Numbered from the stretch's first letter, positions 35,681 to 47,249 are shown. The stretch: 64,000 nucleotides of DNA from Azolla caroliniana (GCA_043228905.1 JBHGNT010000001.1:31992001-32056000); one strand, 5' to 3'. The notes: generated by a model from the letters alone, not told the origin. Program-made: numbers and translations.

Positions 35681-36970
35681 TGATCTTCATCTCATCATTT
35701 CAATCATACTGAATGAAATGAACATCCATTGTACAGGTCTCACATAACAGTAGGTCAAAAATTTGCAAAAAGCCTCTCATAAGTATTTTCTTAACGTTAT
35801 GAGCAATACGGCAATGAATAAACCTCATGCCAATTTCCAATGCTCTCCTACTTTAGGCTGAACCAATTCGTTGTTCGTCCCCCAATGACCAATTTACATA
35901 TAAATAACTTTGCACATCCTTAGTCACACAACCTTGCCTCTTTGGTAAAATATTGATATCTCAAAGGAAACGGTTTTAATGAAACCATGTTTCCATCTCC
36001 AATCGAGCATTCAAAAAGCTCGGAAAGAATAATTATTACGATTACTTAAAAATCACGGTAAAAAAAAGCATTGTTTTCTCCTATGTGTGCCGACTATATA
36101 TACTACATCTATAAAGCTTGTGTCTTATAGGATTCCATGACTAGCATTGAAGTATGAAGCAATGGATATTGTGATTTCACTATGTTGCATACATATATAC
36201 CCTATCTCAAGTACGATTTTGAGAAAACAAATGCATTTATATATTGTGAAACTATGATTTAGTTGGAATGGTACTCAACTGCAATGGGTACTATCTCCTC
36301 ACATACGTGAGTTTATTGGGATGCAATTGCTTAACAACATTGTCAATTATGTAAATTATTGGTTCTCATAGGCTTGTACTTACGAAGTTTACTTTGTACA
36401 TGTATTTTAAGTTGTATATCTTGGAGTTAATACTAATGTCTTTCTTAAGGTTTTGCCTTCCACAGGTGACAACTAGCAAGATAGTATTAGATGGTGGTTT
36501 TCAAGAGATTTTAATCATTCCATAGATATTTTTCTACAAGATAAGTTTTTTAGAGGTATCATGAAGGCATGGTGGGACTTGAAACATAACTTGGTCCAAT
36601 GTTTACCATCATGTATGGAGGAATGGTTCCGCCAACCCCTGATAATAAACCTATTTTTTCTGTGAGAAGAGGGGATAATGTTAGGGAAAAGAACTAGGTT
36701 GAAGTGGGGCTAATTTTGATAGAGGAGAAGTTAGATTAGTAAGGATTTGGCTGAATTTTTCTTCTTCAACAATGGAAAAAAAAATCAAGCTTGTTGTACA
36801 ATTTGGGGTGGGAACGTTATGTATGTAGAAATCAATAGAGTGTTTACGATGTCTTCCTTTCAGCATGGTTACTGTTTTATTTCGATGTTTTGCATTTTAA
36901 ACCATATGGAAGATGACTTTGTCACTCAAGGAAATATGTTGTCGACTCTCTCACTGCTTCTCTCTCTTTC
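35681..36970. repeat. Spacer repeat, unit 3 copy, and single copy of the 400-bp block
   Basis: Counterpart of 19641-20743. The block that is triplicated at 20744-21925 occurs once here (about 36705-36970), with CT but without the CA run. Confidence 0.55.
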
Positions 36971-36972
36971 TC

Positions 36973-37190
36973 TGTTTTTTATTTTTATTTTTATTCTAAT
37001 TAGCTTACCTTAGTGGTAAGTCGATAACAGTACAAGCACTGTGTCTTGGGTTCGAAACCCAATTTCTTCATCTCTCTATTATATACTTCATATATATCTC
37101 TATTTCACTAGATGCCACTGTGGAATGTAGGGGTTGAACCCATGACCACCTGGTCTCCATTGGGCAACCTTACCAACTGAGCTACATCCA
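36973..37190 (-). mobile_element. tRNA-derived SINE, copy 1
   Basis: Read on the minus strand: starts GGATGTAGCTCAGTTGGTAAG (Pol III A-box type) with GGGTTCAACCCC (B-box) about 40 bp on, then a body, then an A-rich tail (T-rich on +, 36973-36996). The 3' end of the body holds a second tRNA-like pair in the opposite direction: GCTTACCTTAGTGGTAAG and TGGGTTCGAAACCCA on the + strand (37000-37060). Confidence 0.75.
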
Positions 37191-37220
37191 ATTGCTTTTC
37201 TTACTCTCTCTCTCTCTCCC

Positions 37221-37428
37221 GGTTTTTTTTATTTTTTATCGTAGTTACCTTACCCTAGTGGTAAGCTATTAGCACTGCGTTGTGGGTTTGAAACCCAACT
37301 TCCTCACCTCTCTATTATATACTTCTTACATATCTCTTAATTCACTAGATGCCACTGTGGAATGTAGGGGTTGAACCCATGACCACTTGGTCTCCATTTG
37401 GGCAACCTTACCAACTGAGCTACATCCA
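37221..37428 (-). mobile_element. tRNA-derived SINE, copy 2
   Basis: Nearly the same as copy 1, in the same orientation, with A/B boxes at the 37428 end and the inverted tRNA-like segment near 37245-37295. Both copies are bordered by CT-rich runs. Confidence 0.75.
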
Positions 37429-37430
37429 TC

Positions 37431-37431
37431 T

Positions 37432-37472
<41 letters not shown>
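37431..37472. repeat. (CT)n microsatellite
   Basis: Pure CT run of about 40 bp directly after SINE copy 2. Confidence 0.9.
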
Positions 37473-37476
<4 letters not shown>

Positions 37477-39407
37477 ATCGTTGTCGCGTTGTTTCGCGCG
37501 TGCGTGTAGAAGGGCGGGACCACGGGGGTCTCGGACTAGGGAAGAAGGGAAGCCGAGAAGACGATTCCGGGCGCGTTCCTGAAGTAACCGAACGGGAGAG
37601 AGGAAGAGAGAAAGAGCGCGCTTGACACCGACTGACACCCACACACGCACACACCACGTCGACCCAACTTACGCCCTTATGTACAGAAACGGAGGGAAGA
37701 GAACACCAAAAACAGCCGCACAAACACCAGACCCCAGCAGAGACATGAATATGCACAAACAGACACAAATGTATATATATGAATGTAAGAATACATTCCC
37801 AGCTTCGAGCCAGACCAAGGTAGGTTACAGCGGTCGTCTGCTGTCAAGCCGCCGTCGGGGAGTTCTTGGGCTCATCGTGCCGAGCGGGGTCTTGCACAGG
37901 AAGCCGAGCGGAAGCAAACCCTAAGTAAAACACGAAGGTGAAGAAGAAGAAGAAGAAGAAGAAGAGAGAAACGAAATACTAAACCTAACGGTATACCCTC
38001 CTAACTGAAAATGGGCAACCCCTTCACAAGAGGCGCTCCCTTCCTTTTATAGAACAAGGAGGGAGATGTGTTACATGGGATTCTCTTGGCTTACATGGGA
38101 TTCTCTGTCCCGACTTGACTCCTACTATTCACACGTTTATACAAGGGTGAGTGCACATGGTGCATCCTGTCGATGTAGCCAATATTCCCCGATTTCCGCC
38201 TTTGGCCGAAATTCTTCACGACATCCGCCCCCACCAAACCGCACGTCCACCGATACGTGCCAAATCCGGTGAAGGGTGAGAGTTTTCAGCTGGTGAGATA
38301 CCGGTCTTCCGTAATCTGCATCCCGGCTCACTGCCCGTCGGCTTCGGTTCTTCCTTCGCGCTTTCCTCCCCGTAGGCTCGTTCGACCCGTCGATGGGTCC
38401 TTGGCCGCGATCTCCGTAGTATGCGTACTTCCGCTAGCCCTTATTTGGCCGTATGCACGCCCGTTTTCCGTCGTATGACCGATGCCCTCCGCTTGCGGAA
38501 CGCCCATAGTGGCCCGCTTGGCTTCCGTCGACCATCCGTGTTGTCCTGATTGCCGTCCCATGCTGTTTCGCGTTGCCTTCGTCCTCTCGCCACCACCTTC
38601 CTTCTCCATGGTCTTACATCGCCACGTCAGCTCGAACCGCCATGGTCTCCGGAATGGTGTGGAGGATCCTTCTCTGGCCTTCTATGCGCTATCTCCGAAC
38701 CGCGCAACCCACCTTCGTGCTCACCTTCCCTCTCTAGCACCTCTGTGTCCCCATACCCTCGCCCGTTGTTTGGCATTGCCTGTGCTGCACTCCGTCCCGT
38801 AGTCACGCTTCGGTCCGGCCCGCGATGGCCACTTGCGAGACTCTTCTTTCGTCCCAGGTGTGCCTTTCCGGCCGGACACACCTCTCCGTGTTTGCCCCTA
38901 CCGGCTCCTTCCGAAACCGTAACCGGCCCGTAGGGTTTCGCACTTCGTCCGCCCCCGTCTTACCGACTCCCAATCCGCTATCTCGTATTGTCGGGTCCCG
39001 TTCCCTGCCGCCACCGCCCTTCTCCCTAGGTCTCACGTTGACACGTTGGCCGAACTGCCGGGGTCTCCGGATCGGTGTGAAGGTCCCTTAGAACCGGTCT
39101 TCGTTTCGTTGCTTGCTGAAATTCGGGTGTCTTTTTGTTTGAGTCCCTCCCGGACTCTCCTCGTGTCTTCCGTGTAGTCGGGTCCCGTTTCCCACCGCCA
39201 CCAGCCTTCTCCCTCGGTCTTACGTTGCCATGTTAGCCAAACAACCGGGGTCTCCGGTCTGGTGTGGAGATCCATAGGACCGGACTTCCTTTTGCCCGTG
39301 ACCTTGCCGGTAGGTCTTTCGGTTCGTAGTCGCTTCGTCGGCCTAATACCTTCCTTCTCTGCCTTCCATCGTCCGATCACGTTCACTAGGACTCACGCCG
39401 GCACTTG
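37473..39407. repeat. GC-rich block with degenerate internal repeats and an LTR-like promoter segment
   Basis: Much higher GC than the rest of the window. 37800-38240 resembles the LTR-like pieces at 41569-42382 and 46150-46600: it has CCTTTTATAG (a minus-strand TATAAAAGG) near 38048 and TTCTTCACGACATCC near 38210. From about 38570 to 39310 a degenerate repeat recurs (CACCACCTTCCTTCTCC, then GGTCTCCGGAATGGTGTGGA) near 38590, 39015 and 39200. Open frames here are long on several strands only because GC is high; I recognise no protein. Confidence 0.5.
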
Positions 39408-39740
39408 GGCGAAACCATGGTTTCAACGGTTTCAACGGTTTGGTTTCAACCGTCAAAAACTACGGTTTAACGGTTTTAATTTTTTAATTTTGGTTTTTAA
39501 AACTTAAAAAATTGTTTTAAACAATTTTTTCATTTTTACACCTTATTCTCACATTTTAGGAACATCTTAAAAATTCTAAAAATTCTAAATAATGAAATTT
39601 TATAAATTTTAAAAAATTAAAATTTTGATCTATGTTGAAAACCGAAACTAAACCACGAAACTGCGATTTTTACGGTTTAATGGTTTAACGGTTTGAAAAT
39701 AGTTTAACGGTTCAGATTTAAAAAAATTTAACCATTGCCA
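39408..39740. repeat. AT-rich segment with clustered ACGGTTT / AAACCGT heptamers
   Basis: Many copies of ACGGTTT and its complement lie at both ends (39420-39475 and 39640-39715) around an AT-rich core. The pattern is like subterminal repeats of a small DNA transposon. No clear terminal inverted repeat was found. Confidence 0.4.
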
Positions 39741-41568
39741 TACATGGTAACAGAACGAGGCTGGTAGCTTGATCTAAGCCCATCCGTGTGTGTTGTGCCT
39801 ACGCCAACGTTTAAGAAGAACCGGTTGATCTCTGTCATAGCACTCCTACAAAGCTCGTATCCGATAGAGAAGAAGAAGAAGGTGGAAACTCATTTCGACC
39901 GACATGAATACTCAGATGGGTATATCTCTTCTTTGTGAAAAGTTGGACAAAAACAACTTTGCATTTTGGGAATACAAGATGCACCAATATCTTGTCAGTC
40001 AAGGCTATTAGAGTTACATTGAAGGAGCTCAAAAAACGAAACCCAACCCATGGGAGCAAGCGAAAAGTTGTGTGTTTTTCACCTGGCATCATGTGTTCAG
40101 AACCACATGCTCGATTACATTCAGGAAGCAAAGACACCAAAAGAAGAGTGGGATAATCTCAAGAAGATATTCACAACCAACACAACCGCACAAAAACTTT
40201 AACTCCGTCAAGAGTTGAATAACATCCAAGAGACAGATATATCCATCGTTAGCTACACCTTCAAGATCAAGGAGTTGTGTGACTCACTCGGCTCAATCAA
40301 CGTGAATGTTAATGATGACAAAATGGTGCAAATATACTTTTGCGACCTCGCACCACGATTCGACACAATGAGATCGGTCGTCCTCGCTAGAGAAGATCCT
40401 CCCTCATATGCTCTACTCACATTCGTATAGTGGTAGACGATGCAGTCGGGAAAGAAGAGACCGATTCGGCCAAGGGCATAGCGGATGAAGTCCGCTCCAT
40501 AAAAACAACTCCCACTTTCGGTAAGAAAACGTAAACACCCAAGAACGTTCGACGGAAGGGGGAGTTTCCATGCCAAACCGACTCAACAAAACAACACTGT
40601 TGAATGTGGATACTATGGTAAATTGGGCCACCATGAAGAGGAGTGTCGGAAGTAGAGGAGTGAGTCGGCTTCCACAAGCTAACAACTCACAAACTATGCC
40701 ATCAACTCAGACTATGACAATTATAGAGGAATGTTAGTGATGAGACATAGCGCGAACTCTATGGCGGCCTCCGGCTCGACTAGGACCTCTAACTCAAAAG
40801 ACATATGGTTCTTCACCTCTAGCACCTCCAACCACATGATGTCGCATTAAGAAGGGTCCGAGACTTGCAAGCGGCTAATCGAGCCGACTATTGTCGGACT
40901 AGGAATGACACCGCTGACCCAATTCGACATGTCAGCAACGTCCAATTTAAGAAAGAAGGCGGTCAAACATATATTAAAAACTTGTTGATGTTTTAATTAT
41001 ATCGAAGAATTTGATCTCGATTGGCCCAATCGTGGAACAAGGCATGGAAGTCCATTTCAATCACGGAGGTTGCTTCATTAGGAAGGAGGGCCGATCCATC
41101 GCTCTCGAATGAAGAGAACGCCGAATGTTCGTTCTTGACCCAAACGGAGTGAAATCAGCCGTGTTCGCAAAGGGCCATAAAGTAGACACAGACATAGAGT
41201 TGTGGCACAAAATAATTGACCACATCAATCTACAAAAGCTTGACAAGAACACGCAATCGAAAGGAGTTGTCATTGAACTCCTGACTTTCAAAGAAAAGGA
41301 GATTGAATGCGTATGTAACGCTTGACAATCGGCAAACAACATCGACACTCGTTTCGGAAAGGGAGAGATGAAAGTAAAGGCCTCTTGGACGTAGTCCACT
41401 CAGATGTTGGGAACCTGGCAGCATGAACAACAACATTCAGTAGATGTCAATATTGCGTCACATTCATCAACAACTAGACCAAGCACACTTGGATTTATCC
41501 AATGCATCACAACAACATAGTGTTTACACACTTCCAACAATTTGACATGTTCGATGCCTTCCGACGGT

Positions 41569-42382
41569 GTCGCGGAAATCTGCATGTGCACGTCGGCTTG
41601 GGCAAAACAACGGGGTTCTTGGACTAGGTAGTAAAAGAGGGGAAATGGGAGCTTAACCCTTACGAGCTTCCGAGCACAAAAGGGGAAGAACAATGTGCGA
41701 AAGATTAACAAGATAAAGAGCTAGACCGAGACAAGGTTCATCAAGCTAGTTCCATTATAGGGCACGAAAGCCACAATATGATTTACAATCGTGGCCATTT
41801 AGGCCGAAATCAAGCACAACTAGATGAAAACCTAATCGGATAGGAAGAAGAAGAAGAACTAAACCCAAATCAAGAAAAAGGAAAACGATATGGAGGGAAC
41901 CTCAAACCAAAACCCTAAAATTAAAATAGGGATAAGACAAAGAAAAACTAAAACCATAAGGGTCCACCTCAAACGACAAAATGGTAACCCCTCAATGGTG
42001 CCTCATCACCTCCTTTTATACTAGAAAAAGGTGAGGCTTATTACAAAGGGAGAGACCAAATATTTCTCCCTTTTCGAAAAAGAATATTTGCCTTGATTTT
42101 AGGAGGAGAGATTGATGCTGCCATAACTCCTTATCCTCTCGTTTCACACACACACACACACACCACCATGCCCACTTCTCATTACACCCTTACTTCTATG
42201 CACTCTCTTTTCCTAGGTGTGCATGTGCACCTAAGTGCACATCACATTATTTACCTTCCTTATACATTAAAAGTTTTCTTATTCCTATTTACAAATTTTC
42301 CTAAGTGCATGTGCAATGTTGCACATCCCCGTTTTCATTCGTCCCACTCGGTTCTCTCACCGTAGCCAAAATCCCTCATGAC
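41569..42382. mobile_element. LTR-like insertion in the copia integrase
   Basis: Breaks the integrase coding sequence. Starts TGTCGCGG and ends CATGACA. It carries a minus-strand TATAAAAGGAGG box near 42015 and resembles 46150-46600 and part of 37800-38240. No target duplication is clear, so the exact ends are tentative. Confidence 0.55.
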
Positions 42383-42518
42383 AACGAATTGAGGAAAAAA
42401 ATATTTTTCTAATCTATGTGCGGCAAGGAGGATTGCGGTGAGAATTTACGTGCCGACATACACCTCGACTAAATAGAGTAGCCGAAAGGAAGAATTGGAA
42501 CATACTTGAAGTGGCTAG

Positions 42519-44461
42519 GCCATGATAAAGGTAGCAACCATTCATGAGCTGGAAACTTTTGCAAAAGTTGTTCAAGATCTGCAATGGGTAGAACCAATAA
42601 ACCAAGGACTTCAAGCAACATGTTTGCGTTCACAAGTGGAAGGATAAGGAATATTCCATTTGATTTTGGGGCTTTTTTTGCCATTTCACAAAACACTTGA
42701 TGAAAGTTGATAAAAAAGTTAAAATTTTCACCATTTGGTAGAATTGGAAAGTAACTTCTTTGTGTATTTTTAAGGAAAAATGACAACTAATAAATTTTAG
42801 ATCTTAAAGAATTCAGAAGCAAAAGATTTCAAAACAATCAAATTTTTTATATCATTCGATAAAATGTTGTCTAAATTTGTTACATATCATTGCACAAAAA
42901 ATAAATTCAAGTGTTATTTGCATCACTATGATCACTCCTTTAATGAGAATCACTACTATACCTGATATACAATTGTGACTCTTCTTTCTCGTTTTCAAAT
43001 GTACCAATCAAATCATTGTCTTCACCAAATGGTGTCTCCAAATTGTGTGCACTAAATCTTGTTAACCATCAATCTAAGACATCTTTAAGACCTGGTAATA
43101 TCTCTTTGATTATGTCTATCATTGTCTTCCTTAAACGTCCAACTTTTGTCAATGTAAAGTCATACACAATTATATCCACCTCACTAATGTCAATGATAGA
43201 TGTATTACAAAGGTGCAATGCATCACCAAGTCCAAAACTTTACCAATCCAGAATTGGTGCCCTATGTCATGTCCATGTACATATGTAGCTATTAATATCC
43301 CCACCTTCAGGTCTTGCAAATTTTCTCGTCACCTAAGTTATGCTCGTGTTGCCATCCTTGGTTCCACAAAAAATGTTTCTCTATTGTGGATGGACCACAT
43401 TAAGTGCTTGAAGTGCTGATTGAGAACCACAAGAATATTTTATAGACCATGTAAACGGCATTTGCAAGGTTCAATTACCATCAACACAATTATTAATGGT
43501 TTTCTGTTGATCAATGAAGAACATGTTCACCATAAGGTATCTTGTTGTGCAACATACTTCTTTGCCTTGGCCCTTATCAATATGCTTCTTTTCCTTTTGT
43601 AAATACAGAGATTTTAGTACAATTCGAGTTCATGTTAAAAAAAAATCTTTTATTTGGGAATGAAAAAACATTTTTAAACATGAACTCGATACATTTTATC
43701 GAGTTGATGTAAAAAACAAAGTTTTCATCACATCAAATTTATGTTTAGAGTTTTTTTCCCCACATTTAAAAAAAAAATTGAGCTTGAGTCGATGAAAAAA
43801 CCAAAGTTTTCATCACAATTTGATACAATGTGTCGAGTTCATGTTCAAAAGTTAGGGTTTATTTTTTGACTTTTTAAAAAAAAATTGGTTTATTTTTTGT
43901 TTTCTTTCGGGAAAAAAATTTTAAACATGAATTTGGTACATTGTATCAAATTGTGATGAAAAATATGGTTTTTTCATCAAATCAAGTTCAATTTATATTT
44001 TTTAAAACCAAACTAAATAGAAAACAATTATAAAAAAAAACTTTAAACATGAACACAATACAATGTATTAATTTATACTCCAACTTTTTAACATGAAGTC
44101 GATACATTGTATCAAATTTTACCGCAAAGTCTGTGTTTTACAATTAAAATTATTGAGTTGCTTAATACATTGTATATTTTCACAAATAATCTCTATTTTT
44201 GTAATGAATTTCTATTTTTTTCCAAGATTTTCCTTTAGAAAAATTGTTTGATGGGAGTGTTTTTATTGCACTATTTAGTGTTTGTTTTACATATTATTTA
44301 ACTAAAATTCATTTATTCTTACGATATTTCACATTTATCTGCCTCTTTTTGGCATTTAAAGCCCTTTTTTAGAGTTGTTAGAAATTACTTATTGGTTCAT
44401 ATATTTGAGTTTTCTCTATATTTTTCGATCTTGCACCTACAAGGTCAACTGAAAATTAGGA
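42519..44461. other. AT-rich stretch inside the copia remnant, no gene seen
   Basis: No recognised coding sequence. Contains a series of imperfect palindromes around CGATACATTGTATCGA-like cores at 43620-44170. Confidence 0.35.
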
Positions 44462-44791
44462 TGAGCATACGGTCAAGGAAATTCATTTGAATAATCGAGG
44501 TTTGCCTTATCTACCCAACATTAGGAAGCCACCTATAGTCAGAGAGCAAAGAAATATTGTTCAACAAAGATATACCAAGACAATCCATCAGTACAAAGCC
44601 AGACCCATAACAAAAGGCTACACTCAAACCCACGGTGTCGATTATGAAGAGACCTTTGCTATGGTGACAAAGATGATGACCGTTTAGACCGTGATTGTGC
44701 TTGTAGCAGCAAAAGGATGGCATCTCCATTAAATAGACGTAAAGAATGCATTTCTCCAAGGTCAATTAGAAGAGGTGTATATGTTACAACT

Positions 44792-45151
44792 TGTCGAATA
44801 CGGTTATATAATGGTCATATTCACATTGTCCCGTTGGACACACTAGGTCTAGGCTATTTTTGTAAATAGTGGAAAGGGCAGTTGCCCTAATCAGTCAGTA
44901 TTTAAACTGACTTTTGTAACCTAGTTTTAAGGGTTGTTCATTTTGTACACTATGCCATTGTAACTTTGAGAGGATTAAATCAGTTACATCTTATTTGTGC
45001 CTATTTTGGTGTACTTCTCGTTGTCTTTCTTGTTGATCTTGTCTTATGATTCAGTTGTATTGTGTTCACAATCTGTTTACTTGTAATCTCTCAAGATCTT
45101 CATATCAAAGAGTGTTGGTTTTGTTCCACATCCTTATGACGGCATCCAACA
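44792..45151. mobile_element. Solo LTR (360 bp) inside the copia reverse transcriptase
   Basis: Reverse transcriptase reading EEVYMLQ stops at 44786 and resumes as PPGFKSRS followed by CRLKKPLYSFKQG after 45152. The insert begins TGTCGAATA and ends CATCCAACA, with near-identical flanks CAACT (44787-44791) and CAACC (45152-45156). This fits a nested solo LTR. Confidence 0.8.
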
Positions 45152-45740
45152 CAACCACCCGGCTTCAAATCAAGATCACATTTGACTATTGTATGCCGAC
45201 TCAAAAAGCCTCTCTATAGCTTCAAGCAAGGCCTAAATCCATGGTATTTGAAGATAACCTGATATCTCATCAAGTCAGCTTCAAAATGTCCAAGTTCGAC
45301 AATTCCTTAATCATCTGAAATGACTCCAGAGATTAATTATTCATCATAATAAATGTAAATGAGTTGGTAATTAGAGGACAACACATAGGCGACATCAATA
45401 ATATCAAGATCCGCCTCTTCGGAAAATTCAAAATGAAGGACATGAAAGAGCACCAGTACTTCCTAGGCATCGAAGTAATTTAGACTCTTAACAGCATCTT
45501 GATCTCCCAACACCACTACATCTTAAACCTCCTATTCAAGTTCGGGATGACAGAATGCAAGCTTGTGACAACCCCTCTCGATCAAAATTTGAAATTAGAT
45601 GCCCGCTCCAACACAAAAGTGTGCGAGCTGGCACACTATTGGTAGCTAGTAGAAGCCTAACCTATCGAACTATCACCTGACCCGACCTCGGGTATCTGTT
45701 TGACCTCCTTAACCAATTCATGTAGATGGCACGCCCTTTG

Positions 45741-46150
45741 TAACTTAGGGGATGGTCATTGTGGTTGTATTGAAGCACCTCGCCCTCACCTAACTTGAAA
45801 AAGTGAGTTCAAAGAACTTCTATAGCTCTTTGAGGGCTAGGTAGGACTCGAGGGGATACTAATATGGGGTTTGATATATCTTCACATTTTGACACTAAAG
45901 CATCTAGCCACTTTATTGTGGGGCCCAAAATGGGGATTAATATTAATATGGCAAATTTGATATTTTTGCATTCTATAGCCACTTCATCATTTGTACCCTT
46001 AGCAATCTATTGTTTATCACATATTTTTCTATATTTTTGCACTAACATCGCCTAAGGAGTCGAATACATCATTTACTCCCCATTTTTTAAACAATGTTCG
46101 TAAATCCAAGCACACAACCAAATGAGAGTATTTTGCATGCCATTTCCCAA
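45741..46150. repeat. EF-hand-cluster spacer repeat, copy 1
   Basis: Matches 54090-54490 (from GTGGTTGTATT to the TTTTGCATGC region) and in part 56690-56850. Non-coding. Confidence 0.55.
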
Positions 46151-46600
46151 GCCTCAGAGCAAACGAGCTCAAGAAACCCTAAATCCCTAAACACACCTAA
46201 CACACCAAAAGGGGCCCCAAAATGGAGATAGAAAAGAAAACACAAAAAGGGGAACCCCTAATAAGAGCCCCGTCACCTCCTTTTATAGTCCAAAGAGGGA
46301 GGGTCGTTACAAGGGTCGATCAAATCTTCCCCTCTTTTCTTGCCTTCATTTAAGGAGTGATTGAAAGGTACATTTAAAACTCCTCTCACTTTAACATTCA
46401 CCCCACTACCCACTATGTGCGCAAGTGCATTGATATCCAAATCACATTTATTCCCTCACTAACTCCTTTGTGCACTTCAGTGCCCTTTACATTTACCCTT
46501 TATTTCTATTTACAATTTTCCTATGTGCATGTGCAAGTCATTGCACATCCCCGTTCTACTCGATTTTCCCATCGTTGCCGGAAATCTTCACGACAACATA
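46151..46600. mobile_element. LTR-like insertion in the spacer repeat
   Basis: Resembles 41569-42382: minus-strand TATAAAAGGAGGTGACG near 46275, CACATCCCCGTT and TTCACGACAACA at the right end. The paralogous spacer at 54490-54610 lacks it and has about 120 bp of other sequence instead. Confidence 0.5.
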
Positions 46601-47064
46601 ACTGTCTACACATAAGAACATTCATCAATTTCATTCCATCCATTGAGATAGTGTCACCCTAAACTAGTTCCACTCTAGTATTAGCAAAATTAGACCACCA
46701 TAACATTGAATAACATAAACTTCACCTCCCATTACCTATTGAGTGTATTACTATTCAAACATATAAATAACTATTTTGATGGGCTTGAGGTCAATGCTTA
46801 CAAGATGATTTCCACCTATTTCTCATTGCATGGACATGAAACTATGACATTTGAAGCTATGGACCAACATGTGTGTGTGTGAGAGAGAGGTAATTGAGTT
46901 AGGTATGCCTGGAGGGTTGTGGTTTAGTCGGCAACATTGCTTGGTGTGAAGAGTAGAAGGTCACGAGTTCATTCCGTAGGATCATCTAGTGAGGGAGTTT
47001 ATATAGTGAGATTTGTATTGGGATAAAACCCTAATATAGAAAAACGAGATAAGTCTAATTTATA

Positions 47065-47249
47065 TGGATGTAGCTCAATTGGTAAGTTTGCCCAATGAAG
47101 ACCAAGAGATCATGGATTCAACCCCTACATTCTAAAGTGGCATTGAGTGAATTAAAAGTTATGTATTGAGTAATAGAGATGTGAGAAAAATTGGGATTTG
47201 AGCCCACAATTTAATACTTGTGGTGTAGCGACTTACTTTAAAGAAAAAA
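47065..47249 (+). mobile_element. tRNA-derived SINE, copy 3
   Basis: Starts GGATGTAGCTCAATTGGTAAG with GGATTCAACCCC as B-box, then the same body and inverted tRNA-like 3' segment as the 37-kb copies, ending in an A-rich tail. It is on the opposite strand and more diverged. Confidence 0.72.

Larger units (their letters stand above)
31071..36970. repeat. Higher-order repeat unit 3 (about 5.9 kb, internally deleted)
   Basis: Same order as units 1 and 2, but EF-hand copy E is fused at 34818 to the upstream module of the following ghost locus. About 2.3 kb that separates these points in unit 1 is missing. The hAT-like element is extra. Confidence 0.62.
39745..45740 (+). mobile_element. Degenerate Ty1-copia retrotransposon, interrupted by insertions
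   Basis: Order of parts: a primer-binding-like site TGGTAACAGAACGAGG (39745), gag of UBN2 type (39904-40430, KLDKNNFAFWEYK and QELNNIQETDISI), a zinc knuckle with one Cys changed to Tyr (40603-40653), gag-pre-integrase (about 41125-41300), integrase (41380-41566 and VAERKNWNILEVAR at about 42470-42518), and reverse transcriptase (44462-44790, YKARPITKGYTQTHGVDYEE; then 45152-45640, KKPLYSFKQG and FLGIEV). The end of the RT block is SLTYRTITRPDL near 45650. Many stops and frameshifts. Two LTR-like insertions and a 1.9-kb AT-rich stretch interrupt it. Long dead. Confidence 0.85.

Noticed and set aside
37115-37190. Functional tRNA gene on the minus strand
   Set aside because: A- and B-box sequences and a partial acceptor-stem match are present, but the same sequence recurs with a shared body and A-rich tail at 37428 and 47065. 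It is the head of a SINE; I also see no good anticodon arm.
38328-39386. Several overlapping open frames of 80-130 codons in the GC-rich block
   Set aside because: They occur on both strands at once and have arginine/proline/glycine-rich composition typical of GC-rich non-coding DNA.
42469-42786. Minus-strand open frame of about 105 codons
   Set aside because: It overlaps the + strand copia integrase remnant (VAERKNWNILEVAR). I recognise no protein family and treat it as chance.
46913-47062. Second SINE type directly before SINE copy 3
   Set aside because: GTGGTTTAGTCGGCAAC and GGTCACGAGTTCATTCC look like weak A and B boxes, but there is only one copy here and the match is poor. Not supported enough to annotate.
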